NCBI GenBank assembly: GCA_034440575.1
Contig: JAOTOL010001522.1
Location: 527,001 to 591,000 of the forward strand
Length of the DNA: 64,000 nucleotides
DNA from: Imbricaverruca yamaguchii
Taxonomy: Eukaryota; Arthropoda; Thecostraca; Neoverrucidae
Reading direction: 5' to 3'
The notes under the pieces are model-generated. The model was given only the letters and a program-made list of their open reading frames with translations, had not been told where the DNA came from and did not search any database. Position 1 is the first letter of the stretch, and the number at the start of each line of letters is the position of its first letter. The position numbers and the translations under genes were made by a program. Positions 22,081 to 33,639 of this stretch are shown one piece after another.

Positions 22081-23940
22081 ACACGTTTCCCACACCCTAA
22101 CGGGAGAGCGTAGTCATTCCATTGCCAAAGCCGCACAAAGATCGCTCCACCCCAAAAGGTTATAGGCCCATCTCACCTACTAGCTGTGCTAGCAAGTTAG
22201 TCGAATGCATTGTCAACACACGATTGATGAAATTTCTGAAACACATCAACCTTCTCGACGAATTTCAATGCGGCTTCCAGCATCAAAAATTAACGACAGA
22301 CAATATCATTAGATTAGTGCATGACGTTAAAAGTGATCTACGCAATAAACGCACAACAAGAGCTGCCTACTTAGACACCACTGCCGCATTCGACCGAGTA
22401 CACAAGTCAGCACTGACACAAAAATTCCACAAGATAGGCGACATGACACACTTCATTCTCAACTTCCTCAGAGAAAGGACCTTCAAGGTACGATGCGGCA
22501 GTGTTGCATCAAGCACCACAACTCAGGAGCAAGGCCTAGGTCAGGGAAGCGTGCTTTCACCGAGCCTCTTCATCATCATGATCAACGACATACTTGCCGA
22601 CTACACGGACACTTCACTTCAATATTCACTCATCGCGGACGACATACCAATTTTGAAAGCATCACAATGCTTCCTTAAAGCTGAGAACAAACATTCAAGT
22701 AAGACTAAACCACATTGCAAAGTGGCGCAAAACTTGGGTCTTCACCCTGTCCGCAGATAAATCGGCCACTGTCACATATAGTCGTCCCCGTCCCACACCC
22801 AAAACTCCACTTCAATTCGATGGCAATGCCATCGAACAGGTGAAAAGATTAAAATTCTTAGGAGTGCATTTAGACCAAAAACTCAGTTTGAACACCCACA
22901 TCACCTCCATCACGAAGCGATGCGTGAAGCGCGTCAACATACTACGTGCACTTGCAGGCACAGAATGGGGCGGAGACAGGAAAACACTACTGCTACTGCA
23001 CACATCAATCATACGACCCATCCTAGAAAGCAACAGCATCATTTTTACCCCTAATTCAGAAAGTCAGAGCCGAAGATTAGAAATCATCCAAAACAGCTGC
23101 ATCAGAGCAACCACAGGTGCCCTCAGCATCACACAGATAGCCAGCCTGTTAGTGGACTTAAACACGCCCCCACTCCACCTCAGGACACAACAGCTGTGCC
23201 ATTACCACATCAAAATCAAATCCATTAAAAAGCATTCGGCACAGCACTGCTTCACGCCTAACAGATACGACAAGATCCGAACTTGCACTATGTAGCATTC
23301 AAATTACGACGGCTCTCTCAAATCTTAACCTCGCAATGTCATCCACTGCAGATCGAACGCCCACTAGGTCATTCTGGACTTCCGGTCAACCAAAGGTCGA
23401 ATACTTGCTTTCGGAAAAGAAATCCACTGTACCACCGGCGGAGATTCTTGACATCTTCCACAAGTTCGCTGATGACAACAATCACAAATCACTCGTATTC
23501 ACGGATGTGCCAAAACACGAGGCTAACGTAAGCATCGGCATCACTGGACCAGGTCAAGCGTCTACCGTAGAACCTCTCCATCTACTCCGCTGAAGCAATG
23601 GCCATCCTTGCCACTATCTCCATTTTCATGAGGCGAAAAGCCAGGAACGTAGTGATTTGCTCAGACTCCAAATCCGTCCTGCAGTCAATTAGCAACACCC
23701 ACGACGGTCCGCAGCACTGAGCTGATCGAATCCAACAAATCGTGGCCCATAACGTAAACGTGAACTTATCCCTCCTCTGGATTCCGGGCCACGCCAAAAT
23801 CCCAGGTAACGAAGAAGCAGAGCCGCTCGCAAAGCAAGCATTAGCATTGAACACCTATCCCAGCGTAGAATATTCGTTAGACGATTGCAAAGCACACATA
23901 CAACGCCACATTCACCAACACCAACAGCACACATAGATAC
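22030..23940 (+). mobile_element. LINE reverse transcriptase and RNase H (I/Jockey-like), inactive
   Basis: The RT starts at VVIPLPKPHKDRSTPKGYRP (22110), then SKLVECIVNTRLMKF and LDEFQCGFQ. Motif A is YLDTTAAFDRV and keeps the aspartate. Next comes GLGQGSVLSPSLF (usual form GVPQGSVLSP), then motif C as IADD (usual FADD/YADD). Thumb sequence RLKFLGVHLDQKLS follows at 22843, in another frame. RNase H pieces follow at 23590-23935: VVICSDSKSVLQSI and LLWIPGHAKIPGNEEAEPLA. A TAA at 22099 replaces the usual Trp just before the RT, and at least two frameshifts are present. RNase H places it among I-group elements. Confidence 0.88.
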
Positions 23941-23944
23941 AACA

Positions 23945-26215
23945 CAACTCAACACAACACGAATCCAACCATACCCACACAATCAAACCAACGATAGGCA
24001 CATGGAGCACATCAAATCAATCTCACGGACAAAAAGAGGTCACCCTCACTAGACTTAGAATTGGTTGCACAAAACTAACTCAGCCTCAATGAGAGGATGA
24101 CCAACACACAACACCTCACTGCGACACACCACGTTAAGCATAGACCACACCGTGCTAGACTGCAGGAGCTTTAGATTTAAAAGACAACCACTTAAGACAT
24201 TCTGACAAAGAGATAGTATTACCTTATCGCTTCCATCGCTTCTCGGTGACAAACACCCAGAACTCCTTCAATTCCTATTTGAATATATGTATGTCACAAC
24301 ACTAGCAGGGGCACTGTAGGCACCACACCACTAACGCTCACATCGACTCGCAATGCATGACCACGAGACACCCGTAGGAAACACGTAAATAGCCATCCCC
24401 GCATGGCGTCGGACGTGCATGAGCCGATTTGCTTCCCAGTTATGTAGGACGATTGCGTTGATTGGTGTATATGATCCGTTGTGCATTTTAGTTTGCTTGG
24501 TGTCGTGCGTGGTCACTGAGTAGACTCGGTGATCACGATGACTCCATCAATGCACATGTTTCACCAGAGGACATTGTTTTATATTCCCATGATTGTGCAG
24601 AAGCTGTGCCCTTTCCTGATCCTGAACTCGTCCCACCAAAACTTTGGCTTCGTCCCACCCTAATGTTAGACACCAAGGAAATACCTTCACCCACCGTCAT
24701 CACATTTCAGGCCGGCTGTGCTCCGATGCTCCACCAAGGCCGGTGTGTTTTGGCCTGCATATGGGCGCAGAAATATTTTATTTAAGCAGTTGTGTGTTGG
24801 TGTGTGGAGTGAGGGGGAGGGTGACGGTGACGTTGAGGATATAGATGACGTTGACGATAACGATGGACCCGAGTACACTGTATGACACTGTAGTCGCATG
24901 CTATGACTCACAGTTTTTATGTTGACATGCACGGAGCACTGCTCTTTTCCTTATGTGACTTCACCTGCTATTGGGCGTTTTTCCTATTGGCGAGGATGCT
25001 GAATAGACAAAACATACACATAGTCAAATAAAAATTATTGAGGTCTAATAATACGGTGGGCGAAATCCGATAGGTTTTTGGATGGAGTGGGAGGCGGGTA
25101 GGGGTGGGGGTCCAGTACGCTTCGCTTCCCCCACAATGTCTTTTTTAATAGACACCCCTGGTTGCAGAAGATTTTTCTCAAATCATACGCAACAGGTGAA
25201 TTAATATTGTTCTGTGCCAAGGCCTATCGAGCCTGATAATGTCGGGACGCCGCCCGATTGAACACGGGCGCACTGGTGGCGCTGGGGTGAACTAGAGCCA
25301 GCGGAGACACACGCCAGGGCAAACAGCCGATTCGGGGATCGGTCGAAACATGCGGGATGGTCGTGGCCCGGAGTACCACGCTGCCATTGTCACTGGCCCT
25401 GCTCGCCGGGGACTCACCTGCGTGAAGAGACCGTGGGTCTGTTCGTCAGAACGGGCTGTACACGCGGGAGAAGCTGGTGTGGTGCACCACATGAAGTTAG
25501 TTAGTTATTAGGACTTTAGGGCGCGTCGACTACATTGGTCATGTAGCGCCCATAGCACCGCATGAACGTAGCTCGTGAACCCCCAGACGACGTGTGACCC
25601 GCCATGGTTGTTAGCAGCTCTGAAGTCAGCGATGAATACGCAAACCCAATTCTTCTATTCGTCAGGAATGTTCCTTTCTCCAGTCATACCATAATGGTGT
25701 CATAATTAGTAGTTTGACCCTGTTTTATAATGACATGAGCAGTTTGGCATTTATAACTCGGAAATGTTCCAATGTTATTCGATCTGAAAAGTTATGAAGC
25801 TACTTAATTGTGGAACCACGTCGGGATTCTATGGATGTTTGTAGCCAATTGTGCCACAATTCGATTGGGCATTTGTTCGTGTATCTTCTCCACAGCTGCT
25901 GCTGTGGCTGGGACATTCCAGTTGTGATAATGAATGCATGGTGGTGGATGACATTGCTGGTGTCTACTGGTATTACATGCTGAAATCGAGCATATGCCAA
26001 TGATCACCGAGCCATCTGATTGAACAAGTGAGTGCCAACTAGTATGTCGGAGAGAGAGAGAGGAAATGTACAATGTACAATAAACCATCTTCAATGTTTG
26101 TGACATCTCCTGTCTGCCTTTCCCCATGCGGTCGGCGTGTGCTCATACAGACAACTTCACTTTGATGTGGAATGCTGGTCATAAGCTTCATCCGGTAATC
26201 ATGGCAGACAATATC
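23945..26215. other. Intergenic, no supported gene
   Basis: This is LINE 3' sequence to about 24250, then unassigned sequence. At 25417-25455 the minus strand shows a good donor (TTCACGCAG followed by GTGAGT) behind a short open stretch. I found no partner exon. Confidence 0.35.
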
Positions 26216-26219
26216 CACG

Positions 26220-27098
26220 ATAGTGTATGCACGAGGCCGGCGGAGTCCAGGCCGGTGGATCTGGAGCCTCAGCGAGACCGCGCAGGATGACCGGCGGCGG
26301 CGCCGAGCCGACGGCACCTGTCGGTCGCCACGGACAACAACGACCCGAGCGGCGCGCCGGCCAACGTCGGTCGTGCCCTTCTTGCGCGCCCACTCACCTG
26401 CCGGCGCACCTGAGTGGGCGGGGCGTCGAGTCGGCAAAGGCCATTACGCGGCCGGTTTCCGAGAATTGTCGGACACGGCGGCGCGGAGGCCCGGACCGGT
26501 TCGTGTGAGCGGCGCCTGCCGCCAGGTACCGCCTGCCGCCGCACCGGTCCAAGCCACTGGCGACACTCGGCGCTCGGCGAGAACCGCCACTGTCGGCGAC
26601 CCGGCGGCTCCGGTGGTACCGGCGACCCGGCGGCTCTGGTGGTACCGCCTGCCGCCGCACCGGTCCAAGCCACTGGCGATACTCGGCGCTCGGCGAGAAC
26701 CGCCACTGTCGGCGACCCGGCGGCTCCGGTGGTACCGGCGACCCGGCCGGGTCACGGAGCGGTGACGGCACCGGTGCAGTGATTCGCCACCCTCCGGTCG
26801 GCACTCGTGAACAGGTGGAGTGGGCATTGCCCTGTTTCCGTCGTTCTGGTTGGACCCACGGGTCGTGGCCCAGCGGCATCCCGGAACAGGTCAGATGCGC
26901 GCCACCTGGCGCAGCTGAGGACGGACAAGCTGTAGCGGGTCAATCGTCCCCGGCCACCCGCAACCCGCGCACTGCGACCTGCGAACTGCCGTCCGGGCTC
27001 CATGAACCACATGGTCGGCGACCTGTGACCTGCGAATTGTCGTCCGGGGTCCATGAACCGCATGGTCGGTGACCTGCGACCTGCGACGCACCGTGAGG
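26220..27098 (+). promoter_or_regulatory. CpG-rich promoter/5' UTR region of the Grindelwald-like gene
   Basis: This is about 0.9 kb of dense CpG sequence directly upstream of the receptor start codon at 27099. It contains a 116-bp tandem duplication (units from 26525 and 26641, each with gccgccgcaccggtccaagc). It also has a 51-bp near-duplication close to the start (26990-27068, with gtccatgaaccgcatggtcgg). No TATA box is obvious. On the minus strand ATG 26445 opens a short frame MAFADSTPRPLRCAG ending at a strong donor (CGGCAG followed by GTGAGT at 26397/26396). That raises the possibility of a divergent transcript. Confidence 0.5.
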
Positions 27099-27315
27099 AT
27101 GTCTGCGCGTCCTGCGAGGATGCTGGTGTCGATGCTGGCCACGAGCGGCCCTGCGCTGGCCGGCCTCAGTGCCGAGGGTCAGCAGTGTGGTGAGCTGACG
27201 TGTGGGCCGCACCAGTTCTGCTCACGCCACCGACTCTCCTGCCGACCCTGCACAGAGGTGTGCATGCCGCAGCACAGAAACTACCAGCAGGACGTGTGCG
27301 ACCTCCAGTGTCAGG
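27099..27315 (+). CDS. grnd: Grindelwald-like TNF receptor, exon 1 (signal peptide and cysteine-rich domain)
   Basis: ATG 27099 has A at -3. It opens a 72-codon exon ending in phase 1 at CAGTGTCAGG followed by GTGAGT. Residues 8-21 (MLVSMLATSGPALA) look like a signal peptide core. Residues 30-71 hold eight cysteines spaced C-x4-C-x5-C-x6-C-x2-C-x3-C-x11-C-x3-C, with CRPCTEVC and HRNYQQDVC. This closely follows the ligand-binding domain of Drosophila Grindelwald, the receptor for the TNF Eiger, as I recall it. The next in-phase exon (49847) continues DYLHDMKYW, as expected just after the last cysteine. It would act at the plasma membrane upstream of JNK signalling (family knowledge). The intron is about 22.5 kb. 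Confidence 0.75.
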
Positions 27316-28060
27316 GTGAGTTGTCCTGCGACATCCAGTGTTGGTGTGGAAACTATCTGCGCCTTTCAGTGGCACGGTACGTCCGCTTTTCACCTCCAGT
27401 GTTCGAATATCACCAGGGTCGGTCCGCCTGTGACCTCAAATACCAGGGTAAGCATGTGCATTACTCCCGTGCCAAGTTAAGTTCGCCTATGATCCCGGTA
27501 CCTGGGTAGCTATGTCTGACCTCCAATGCCAGGGTAAGTAGGTTCGTGATTCCCGTGCCAAGGCAAGTAAGTGCGCATGCGCTATTGGCCGTTGCAGAAG
27601 ATTCTATTTGTTGCAGAAGATGCGACATGGTCGATAATCATGTCGATACGGTGGTGTGGTGGTGGTGTGTGGTGGTGGTGTGTGGTGTGTGGTGTGTGGT
27701 GTGTGGTGTGTGGTGGTGTGTGTGGTGTGGTGGAGGCGTGTGTGGTGTTGACGGTTGGGTGTTGGTGTGTTGGTAGTGTGGTCTGTGTGTGGTGGTGGTG
27801 GTGTTCGTAGCGTGCGTGTGGTGACGTTGGTGGTGTTGGCAGTGTATGATCCCAGTATATGGGTAGAAATGTCTGACCTCAACTGCTAGGGTAAATATGT
27901 TCGCGACTCCCGTACCAATTAAGTGATCCCAAGAATGCGATCCCATCTGGGTAGCTATGTCAGTGACCTCCAGTGACAGGGTGTCCCTCTGTGCTCTCGA
28001 GTGCAGAGGTAAGTTCGCCTGTGAGCTGCAGAGTCTGGAACACGATATCCCAGACTAAAC
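27316..28060 (+). repeat. Degenerate repeats of the exon-1 end and its splice donor
   Basis: The exon ends GACCTCCAGTGTCAGG-GTGAGT. In the following 750 bp I count at least five more versions: GACCTCAAATACCAGG-GTAAGC (GT at 27448), GACCTCCAATGCCAGG-GTAAGT (27534), GACCTCAACTGCTAGG-GTAAAT (27891), GACCTCCAGTGACAGG-GTGTCC (27981) and CTCGAGTGCAGAG-GTAAGT (28009). Partial copies occur at 27331 and 27389. Some units also share 'gttcgcctatgatcccggta' spacers, and a GGTGTGT-rich block interrupts the array. Confidence 0.72.
27645..27810. repeat. GGTGGTGTGT-rich simple repeat
   Basis: A tract of (GTGTGGT)n/(GGT)n inside the degenerate donor array. Confidence 0.9.
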
Positions 28061-28595
28061 GGTAGGCGTGAAGTCTTCCTGTACCTTTCAGTCTTTTCCA
28101 CTAGAGGCCATCACCGCCGAGGTAATTATGACCTCGGCCCGCGGTGTCCGGCTCGCCTGGCCAGTGGCTACCGTTGTTCGACTAGGTATCTTGTATAATA
28201 TTACTATATTATGCAAAATATTTATTCGGGGACCCCACTCGACGCCAAGGCCAATCCCGGTCCAGCCTTCAGTCCTGGGCATTCCCACCCATGACATCCA
28301 AAGATGGTATGAGCAGGTATGTAGACGATCGGTAGCATAGCATACATATTTTCCTTTGACATAGCGTGATTCACTGTGCATGGTATCACGCGATTTTCCT
28401 ATTACCGGTAGCATGCCTTTCCAACTGGCGGCGAAACGATCAGGTGGCGAAACTATCAACAGCGAACCCCCCCCCCCCACACACACACACCTTGCGGTCC
28501 AATTATAAAATCGGGTTGTGACATTCACTGTAAAGTCACATACTGAAATGTGTGCCTGGTGCCTCCACTTCAATCCAGCCGCCCTGCGCCACCGG
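28060..28595. other. Receptor intron 1, nothing firm
   Basis: It contains a short perfect hairpin (gccgaggt..acctcggc, about 28118-28142) and a C-run plus (AC)n at 28467-28491. No exon is supported. Confidence 0.35.
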
Positions 28596-29225
28596 TGGTA
28601 TTCTCTGTAGTGCCCCTGACACCGGTGGTATTCGCTGTAGTGCCCCTGACACCGGTGGTATTCGCTGTAGTGCCCCTGACACCGGTTGTATTTGTTGGTA
28701 CACCGGTGGTATTCGCTGTAGTGCCTCCGACACTGGTAGTATTCGCCGGTACACCGGTGGTATTCGCGTGGTACACAGGTGGTATTCGATGTAATGCCCC
28801 CGACACTGGGGGTATACGCTGGTACACCGGTGGTATTCGCTGGTACACCATTGGTATTCGCTGTAATGCCCCCACACCGGTGGTATTCGCTGGTACACCT
28901 GTGGTATTCGCTGTAATGCCCCCACACCGGTGGTGTTCGCTGGTACACCGGTGGTATTCGCTGTAATGCCCCCGACACTGGTGGTATACGCTGGTACACC
29001 GGTGGTATTCGCGTGGTACACAGGTGATATTCGCTGTAATGCCCCCGACACTGGTGGTATTCGCTGGTACACCGGTGGTATTCGCTGTAATGCCCCCGAC
29101 ACTGGTGGTATTCCCTGGTACACCGGTGGTATTCGCTGGTACACCGGTAGTATTCGCTGTAATGCCCCCGACACCGGTGGTGTTCGCTGGTACATCGGTG
29201 GTATTCGCTGTATCGCCCCTGACGG
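28596..29225 (+). repeat. Compound 30/21-bp minisatellite 'acaccggtggtattcgctg'
   Basis: Units alternate between 30 bp (ending gtaatgcccccg or gtagtgcccctg) and 21 bp (ending gtacaccg). About two dozen units share ggtggtattcgctg. Both strands stay largely open, so long frames here are by-products of the repeat. Confidence 0.93.
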
Positions 29226-29562
29226 GGTGAGTCAGCCAGCCTTTCGAAGTCTAGACATGCTAAAATAAGTTTGTCTGTGGCGTTGCATCTTGGGGAAGCT
29301 CGCCTCTTCTCGCCCATGATCGGGAAAGCTTATTTATTGCGTGTTTGACACGGGCGCACCTAAAAATTACGTGAGGTCCGAAGGAAGATATGGCAAAATG
29401 CTGTTTTGGGGAGAGCTGCCCGTTTAACGTGAAAAAGTAAAACGCGAGTGCTTTGCCTCTGTAGTGGCAATACATTCGCGTCTTTTGTATCCCTCCCTGC
29501 AGAGGGTGGGTTCAGCCGTTTGCGTACACCTGTTTGCGGATAGTTTGCGTGACGACTGGCAG

Positions 29563-29704
29563 GAGACGTGGTGTGACCTACCATAGCGCGACGTCGCCCC
29601 GCCTCGGCGCTATCTGTCGCCAGCTGTGGAGGGAGACGTGGTGTGACCTACCATAGCGCGACGTGGCCCCGCCTCGGCGCTATCTGTCGCCAGCTGTGGA
29701 GACG
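29563..29704 (+). repeat. 68-bp tandem duplication
   Basis: Two copies of a unit from gacgtggtgtgacctaccat to ctatctgtcgccagctgtgg differ at one or two bases. The second copy abuts the cysteine-rich open frame at 29704. Confidence 0.88.
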
Positions 29705-29922
29705 CTCAGGTGAAGGCGCCGGCCGCCACCTGTAGTCGGCACGTGACGGTGTGTGTCATCGACAGGTCGTCACCGCTAATGTCATTCACACGCAGCACCC
29801 ACCTGTGTGCTGCACCCGACAGCCGGGACAGCCGAGACTGCCGGCTGCTGGAGCAGTACCCCGTCCACCGGTGCTGGGTTTTCGCACGGCCATGCCCGGC
29901 CAGCATGTGCTGTGGACAGTGA
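29704..29922 (+). CDS. Candidate cysteine-rich terminal exon, unidentified
   Basis: An open frame (29704-29922) begins at a possible acceptor (gacgctcAG before GTGAAG) and ends in a stop. It reads TCSRHVTVCVIDRS, THLCAAP, DCRLLEQYP, CWVFARPCPASMCCGQ. Eight cysteines in about 70 residues and high codon GC suggest a secreted or extracellular segment. There is no in-frame ATG and no partner exon. It lies inside the receptor's first intron on the same strand, so it would be a nested gene, an alternative exon or chance. I do not recognise a family. Confidence 0.28.
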   Translation, partial: AQVKAPAATCSRHVTVCVIDRSSPLMSFTRSTHLCAAPDSRDSRDCRLLEQYPVHRCWVFARPCPASMCCGQ

Positions 29923-30209
29923 TACTTCGGCGGCAGCAGATCGTCGTGCCTGGTCCCTCGACATCCCTCGGTCCCCACTGTAACTTACAGTAGTGCTGCG
30001 TCGGGTCGCGACCTGATGGGTGTGCCAAAAACCTGTCTTATTAAATGGCGAGCAAGTGAGCATTACTTTTACATTGCATTACATAGTTCTACATTATATT
30101 ACTTTATGTACGGCCTAGGATGTGGAAACGCATCTAAATTTACTCACAGTATAACGTGCTACCTTACTGGTATATGGTACTGGTATAAGTGGGGTGTATG
30201 ATTAAACAC

Positions 30210-30490
<281 letters not shown>

Positions 30491-30573
30491 CATAGAGACA
30501 GGCCGACACATGCACACGCAAACAGACAGACACACACAGAGACAAACAGACACACATGCATACTTTATGCATA

Positions 30574-30579
<6 letters not shown>

Positions 30580-30650
<71 letters not shown>
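30580..30650. repeat. (AT)n microsatellite
   Basis: About 68 bp of AT dinucleotides, 90 bp after the CA run. Confidence 0.97.
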
Positions 30651-30652
<2 letters not shown>

Positions 30653-30654
30653 GG

Positions 30655-32298
30655 CCTGTGCTTACATAAGTGGCCTTCGTATCTTGTTGCATAAAGTAGG
30701 ACTCTGGAACCTGTGAGAGCAGCAGCGTAGGAGTGCCAGCTGTTGTGGGGTTTCGATACTCGATAGGCTCTATTCGGCAGCGGACTTTATTGATGCTCTA
30801 TGGTTTGGATATAGGCGATCTTTGCGAACTTCTTTCTATTTCGCAATATATCAACAACCTATGCGAGGTCATCCACAACATATGTGATGTCAACGCGTGC
30901 ATCTGAGTTGTGCTCATTCCTGGTAAAAATTTGACTCCAGCGAATAATTTCAGCCATGCTCTCGTTTGTGAACACCCTCCTCCAGTCTTCGAAGGGATCA
31001 GGTACAAAGCACACATTCGGTCTCGAATGCTTAGTGTTCGCCCTTGCCTTAGAGCTTCCAACAAGGGGATGGTGCGCAAAACCGTCACAACGCTCAGTCT
31101 CAATGAGTGTCTCCAACTATGGATTTCCCCTAAGTCATCCATTTAAGATGATACGACAATGTTGTGTCCGTTAAGTAGGGACTCGAATTAAATGTTATCT
31201 GGAGGTGAAGTTGTCCCCACCCTGACATCCATTGGATTGTTCATCCTGAGGTCTCCTGTCTGTTAGGCTAACAAAATTATTAACTTCGTTCATACTTCTG
31301 TAGAACTGCCCCCTCCATCCTGCAGTTATTTCTTTGTGTTAATGGCTCGCTGTCATTAAGTTGCTTTGCTTCAGAGGGTGTGGGGAAATGGTAAATAGTA
31401 CCCTTGGTGGGCTCGTCGTAAGTTGCTTTGCTTCAGAGGGTGTGGGGAAGTGGTAAATAATACCCTTGGTGGGCTCGTCGTCAGACCCTCTCGTTTCATC
31501 TCGTCGGAACATTCCTTTCGACCGGGACTCTCGGTGAGTCAGGCCTGGTGCAGTGGTGGTGAGGTAAGATCACTTAGATGTAGTAATGCAGTGTCTTGTT
31601 CCTCGACATTTCTGAGAGCCGGATTGGTGAAAATCAGTGGCGTACCTAAGACTTGCGCTAGGGGGCAAACAAATTTAAAGGGGCCCACCGACCCATTTGT
31701 TGACTTTTGGATTTCGACCACTTTCTCAGAGGTACCGATTTTAAAAAAGCACAAACAAATTTGCTTGTCCTGTGGAAGGGGCCAATTAACCATAATTTCT
31801 GAGTCACAGGATTTCAATCCTGACTTCCATCAGCCTGTTCGAAAGGTTTTTATTTTAGTATCCCTTGATAACTCACCTCACAATGCTGCAACTGCATCCG
31901 TGCAAATAATCTTATAGTGTAAAATTTCACAATTTTGGATATTCTAGTTGGTCGTTTGGTCCCCAATGCTCCAAATGTTCATGCACGTACACTCCCGCCG
32001 TGCGCATTCGACGCATTCGCCACAACTCGTGCAATTCTCAGGCCTCTTGCGTTTTGTTCTTGTTGCCACATGATAGTCCTGTGCCACATTTGACGTATAG
32101 AATGTTTCATATGGGAGTTCGCTGTGAAAATCTGATGAATTAAATTCGATGATTGAATTCATCGGATTCATCCCTTCTTCCCACATGATGCGCCTCATCC
32201 CATTAGTTGAATGTGCTCCAAAATTGGCTACCGAACCGAAACCCTAGCCAGGTGCTCGTTGTTTGGGCTCTTTGCGTTTTCCGTCGTATACCAATGTT
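30655..32298. other. Receptor intron 1, small tandem duplication, otherwise unassigned
   Basis: A 62-bp tandem duplication lies at 31361-31484 (gctttgcttcagagggtgtg). A phrase at 31635-31690 (agtggcgtacctaagacttg) resembles widespread non-coding repeats. On the minus strand, 31944-32198 is an 84-codon frame ending CTSCGECVECARRECTC; its cysteine spacing suggests a decayed zinc-binding segment, possibly from a transposon, but I cannot name it. Confidence 0.4.
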
Positions 32299-33630
32299 TT
32301 AACACGCGCCCTGGAGGGCCTCTGAAAATTACACGCACTGGAGGGGGGATTCCGTCCCCTAAGATCTCGGCTCCTATTAAGGCTAGAGCAACAAAAATCG
32401 CAGGGTGGATGGGCACGATAGTAATTGTGTGCAAATTGCATGGCTCTATGTTAATATCTTCAAAGTAAAATGAGATCAAAATAGCAAACTTTTCTGGTTG
32501 TGCGTGCCTTGGCTTGTCATTGTTATGGATCGCTGTGATTGTGTTTAAATGCTCCAAAATTGGCATTAATGATGTTTCGGACATTACTAATGATGCAATG
32601 CAGATGCCAGATTCGCCATTTGACATCAGGTCACATATATATGAGCACTTTATTAGGTCATTGCCTGCTCCAGTTACCAGAACCGGGCTGCAAACCCGAC
32701 TGCTCCGTTAGGCGGCTCGACACAATCGGCTTCGCAAATAAAGGAGTAAAATACACGAATAAAGTGTGGTAACGCTTAGCCACACAATGACATACAGTGG
32801 ATTACAGGATGTGTAGGGAGTAACATGTAAAGTGACATCAATCGCATGACAGTCATTTGCATTTATCACAACATTCCAGTTGACCAAGTTTAGTTCCATT
32901 AGCCTGTCATGAACTTGACCTGACTTGACCTCAGCGACCTAACACGACTTTTTAATTATATAGCATAACAAAGCGCCTCAAACAAGTCGCTAGTGTTGTC
33001 AAGAACAGTTCCCTTTTGCCAATATACGGGAAGCGTATCAGCGTCGATTTTTGTGGTCTGGCGCTGCTAATTGTTTTTACTTTAACGACCCCTAACTTGA
33101 AAAGTTGTCGGCCGATATTCATTTTTCTTACTTTAAGCAATGCGCCGGCCATTTCCAAGTAGGGACGCAAAAAAGGCGTATATTGGCCGGTACAATACGG
33201 AGTTATGTACGAAAAATCGGATGGAGTTGGCGGATTTCGCCATCCCCATCCAGGGCGTTTGTTAACCTGTCATGAACTTGACCTGACTTGACCTCGGTGA
33301 CTTGACATGATTTTGAAACAATATGGCATGACAATGTACATCAAACAAGTCGCTAGTTTTGCCAAGAACATTTCCTTTTTTTTTCAATATACGGGAAGCG
33401 CATCAGCGCCAATAATTGTGGTCTGGCGCTGATGTTTTTTTTTTTTACTTTAGCGATCTCTAACTCGAAAACGTTTCGGTCATTTGTCATTTTTCTTACT
33501 TTAAACAACGCCGCGGCCATTTTTTGCAGATGCACAAACAATGGCGTATATCGGCCGGTACAATCTGGAGTTATCTACGAAAAACCGGAGTGATGGGCGG
33601 ATTTCACCCCCCCTCCAGGGCGCGTGTTAA
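32299..33630 (+). mobile_element. Non-autonomous DNA transposon, TTAA-flanked, copy 2 (1.33 kb)
   Basis: It has the same element architecture as 11952-13301: TTAA-CACGCGCCCTGGAGGG at the left and CCCTCCAGGGCGCGTG-TTAA at the right, a perfect terminal inverted repeat of 16 bp here. Shared internal blocks include cattactaatgatgcaatg, ccgactgctccgtt and the doubled cttgacctgacttgacctc subrepeats. No transposase is present. Confidence 0.9.
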
Positions 33631-33639
33631 GGCTCCAGT

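Noticed and set aside
26223..26879. Frames of 90-180 codons on both strands in the CpG island
   Set aside because: High GC content removes stops. The products are Arg/Pro/Ala-rich without domains and include the 116-bp duplication.
28088..29317. 409-codon minus-strand frame
   Set aside because: Most of it is translation of the 30/21-bp minisatellite. The flanking parts show no domain.
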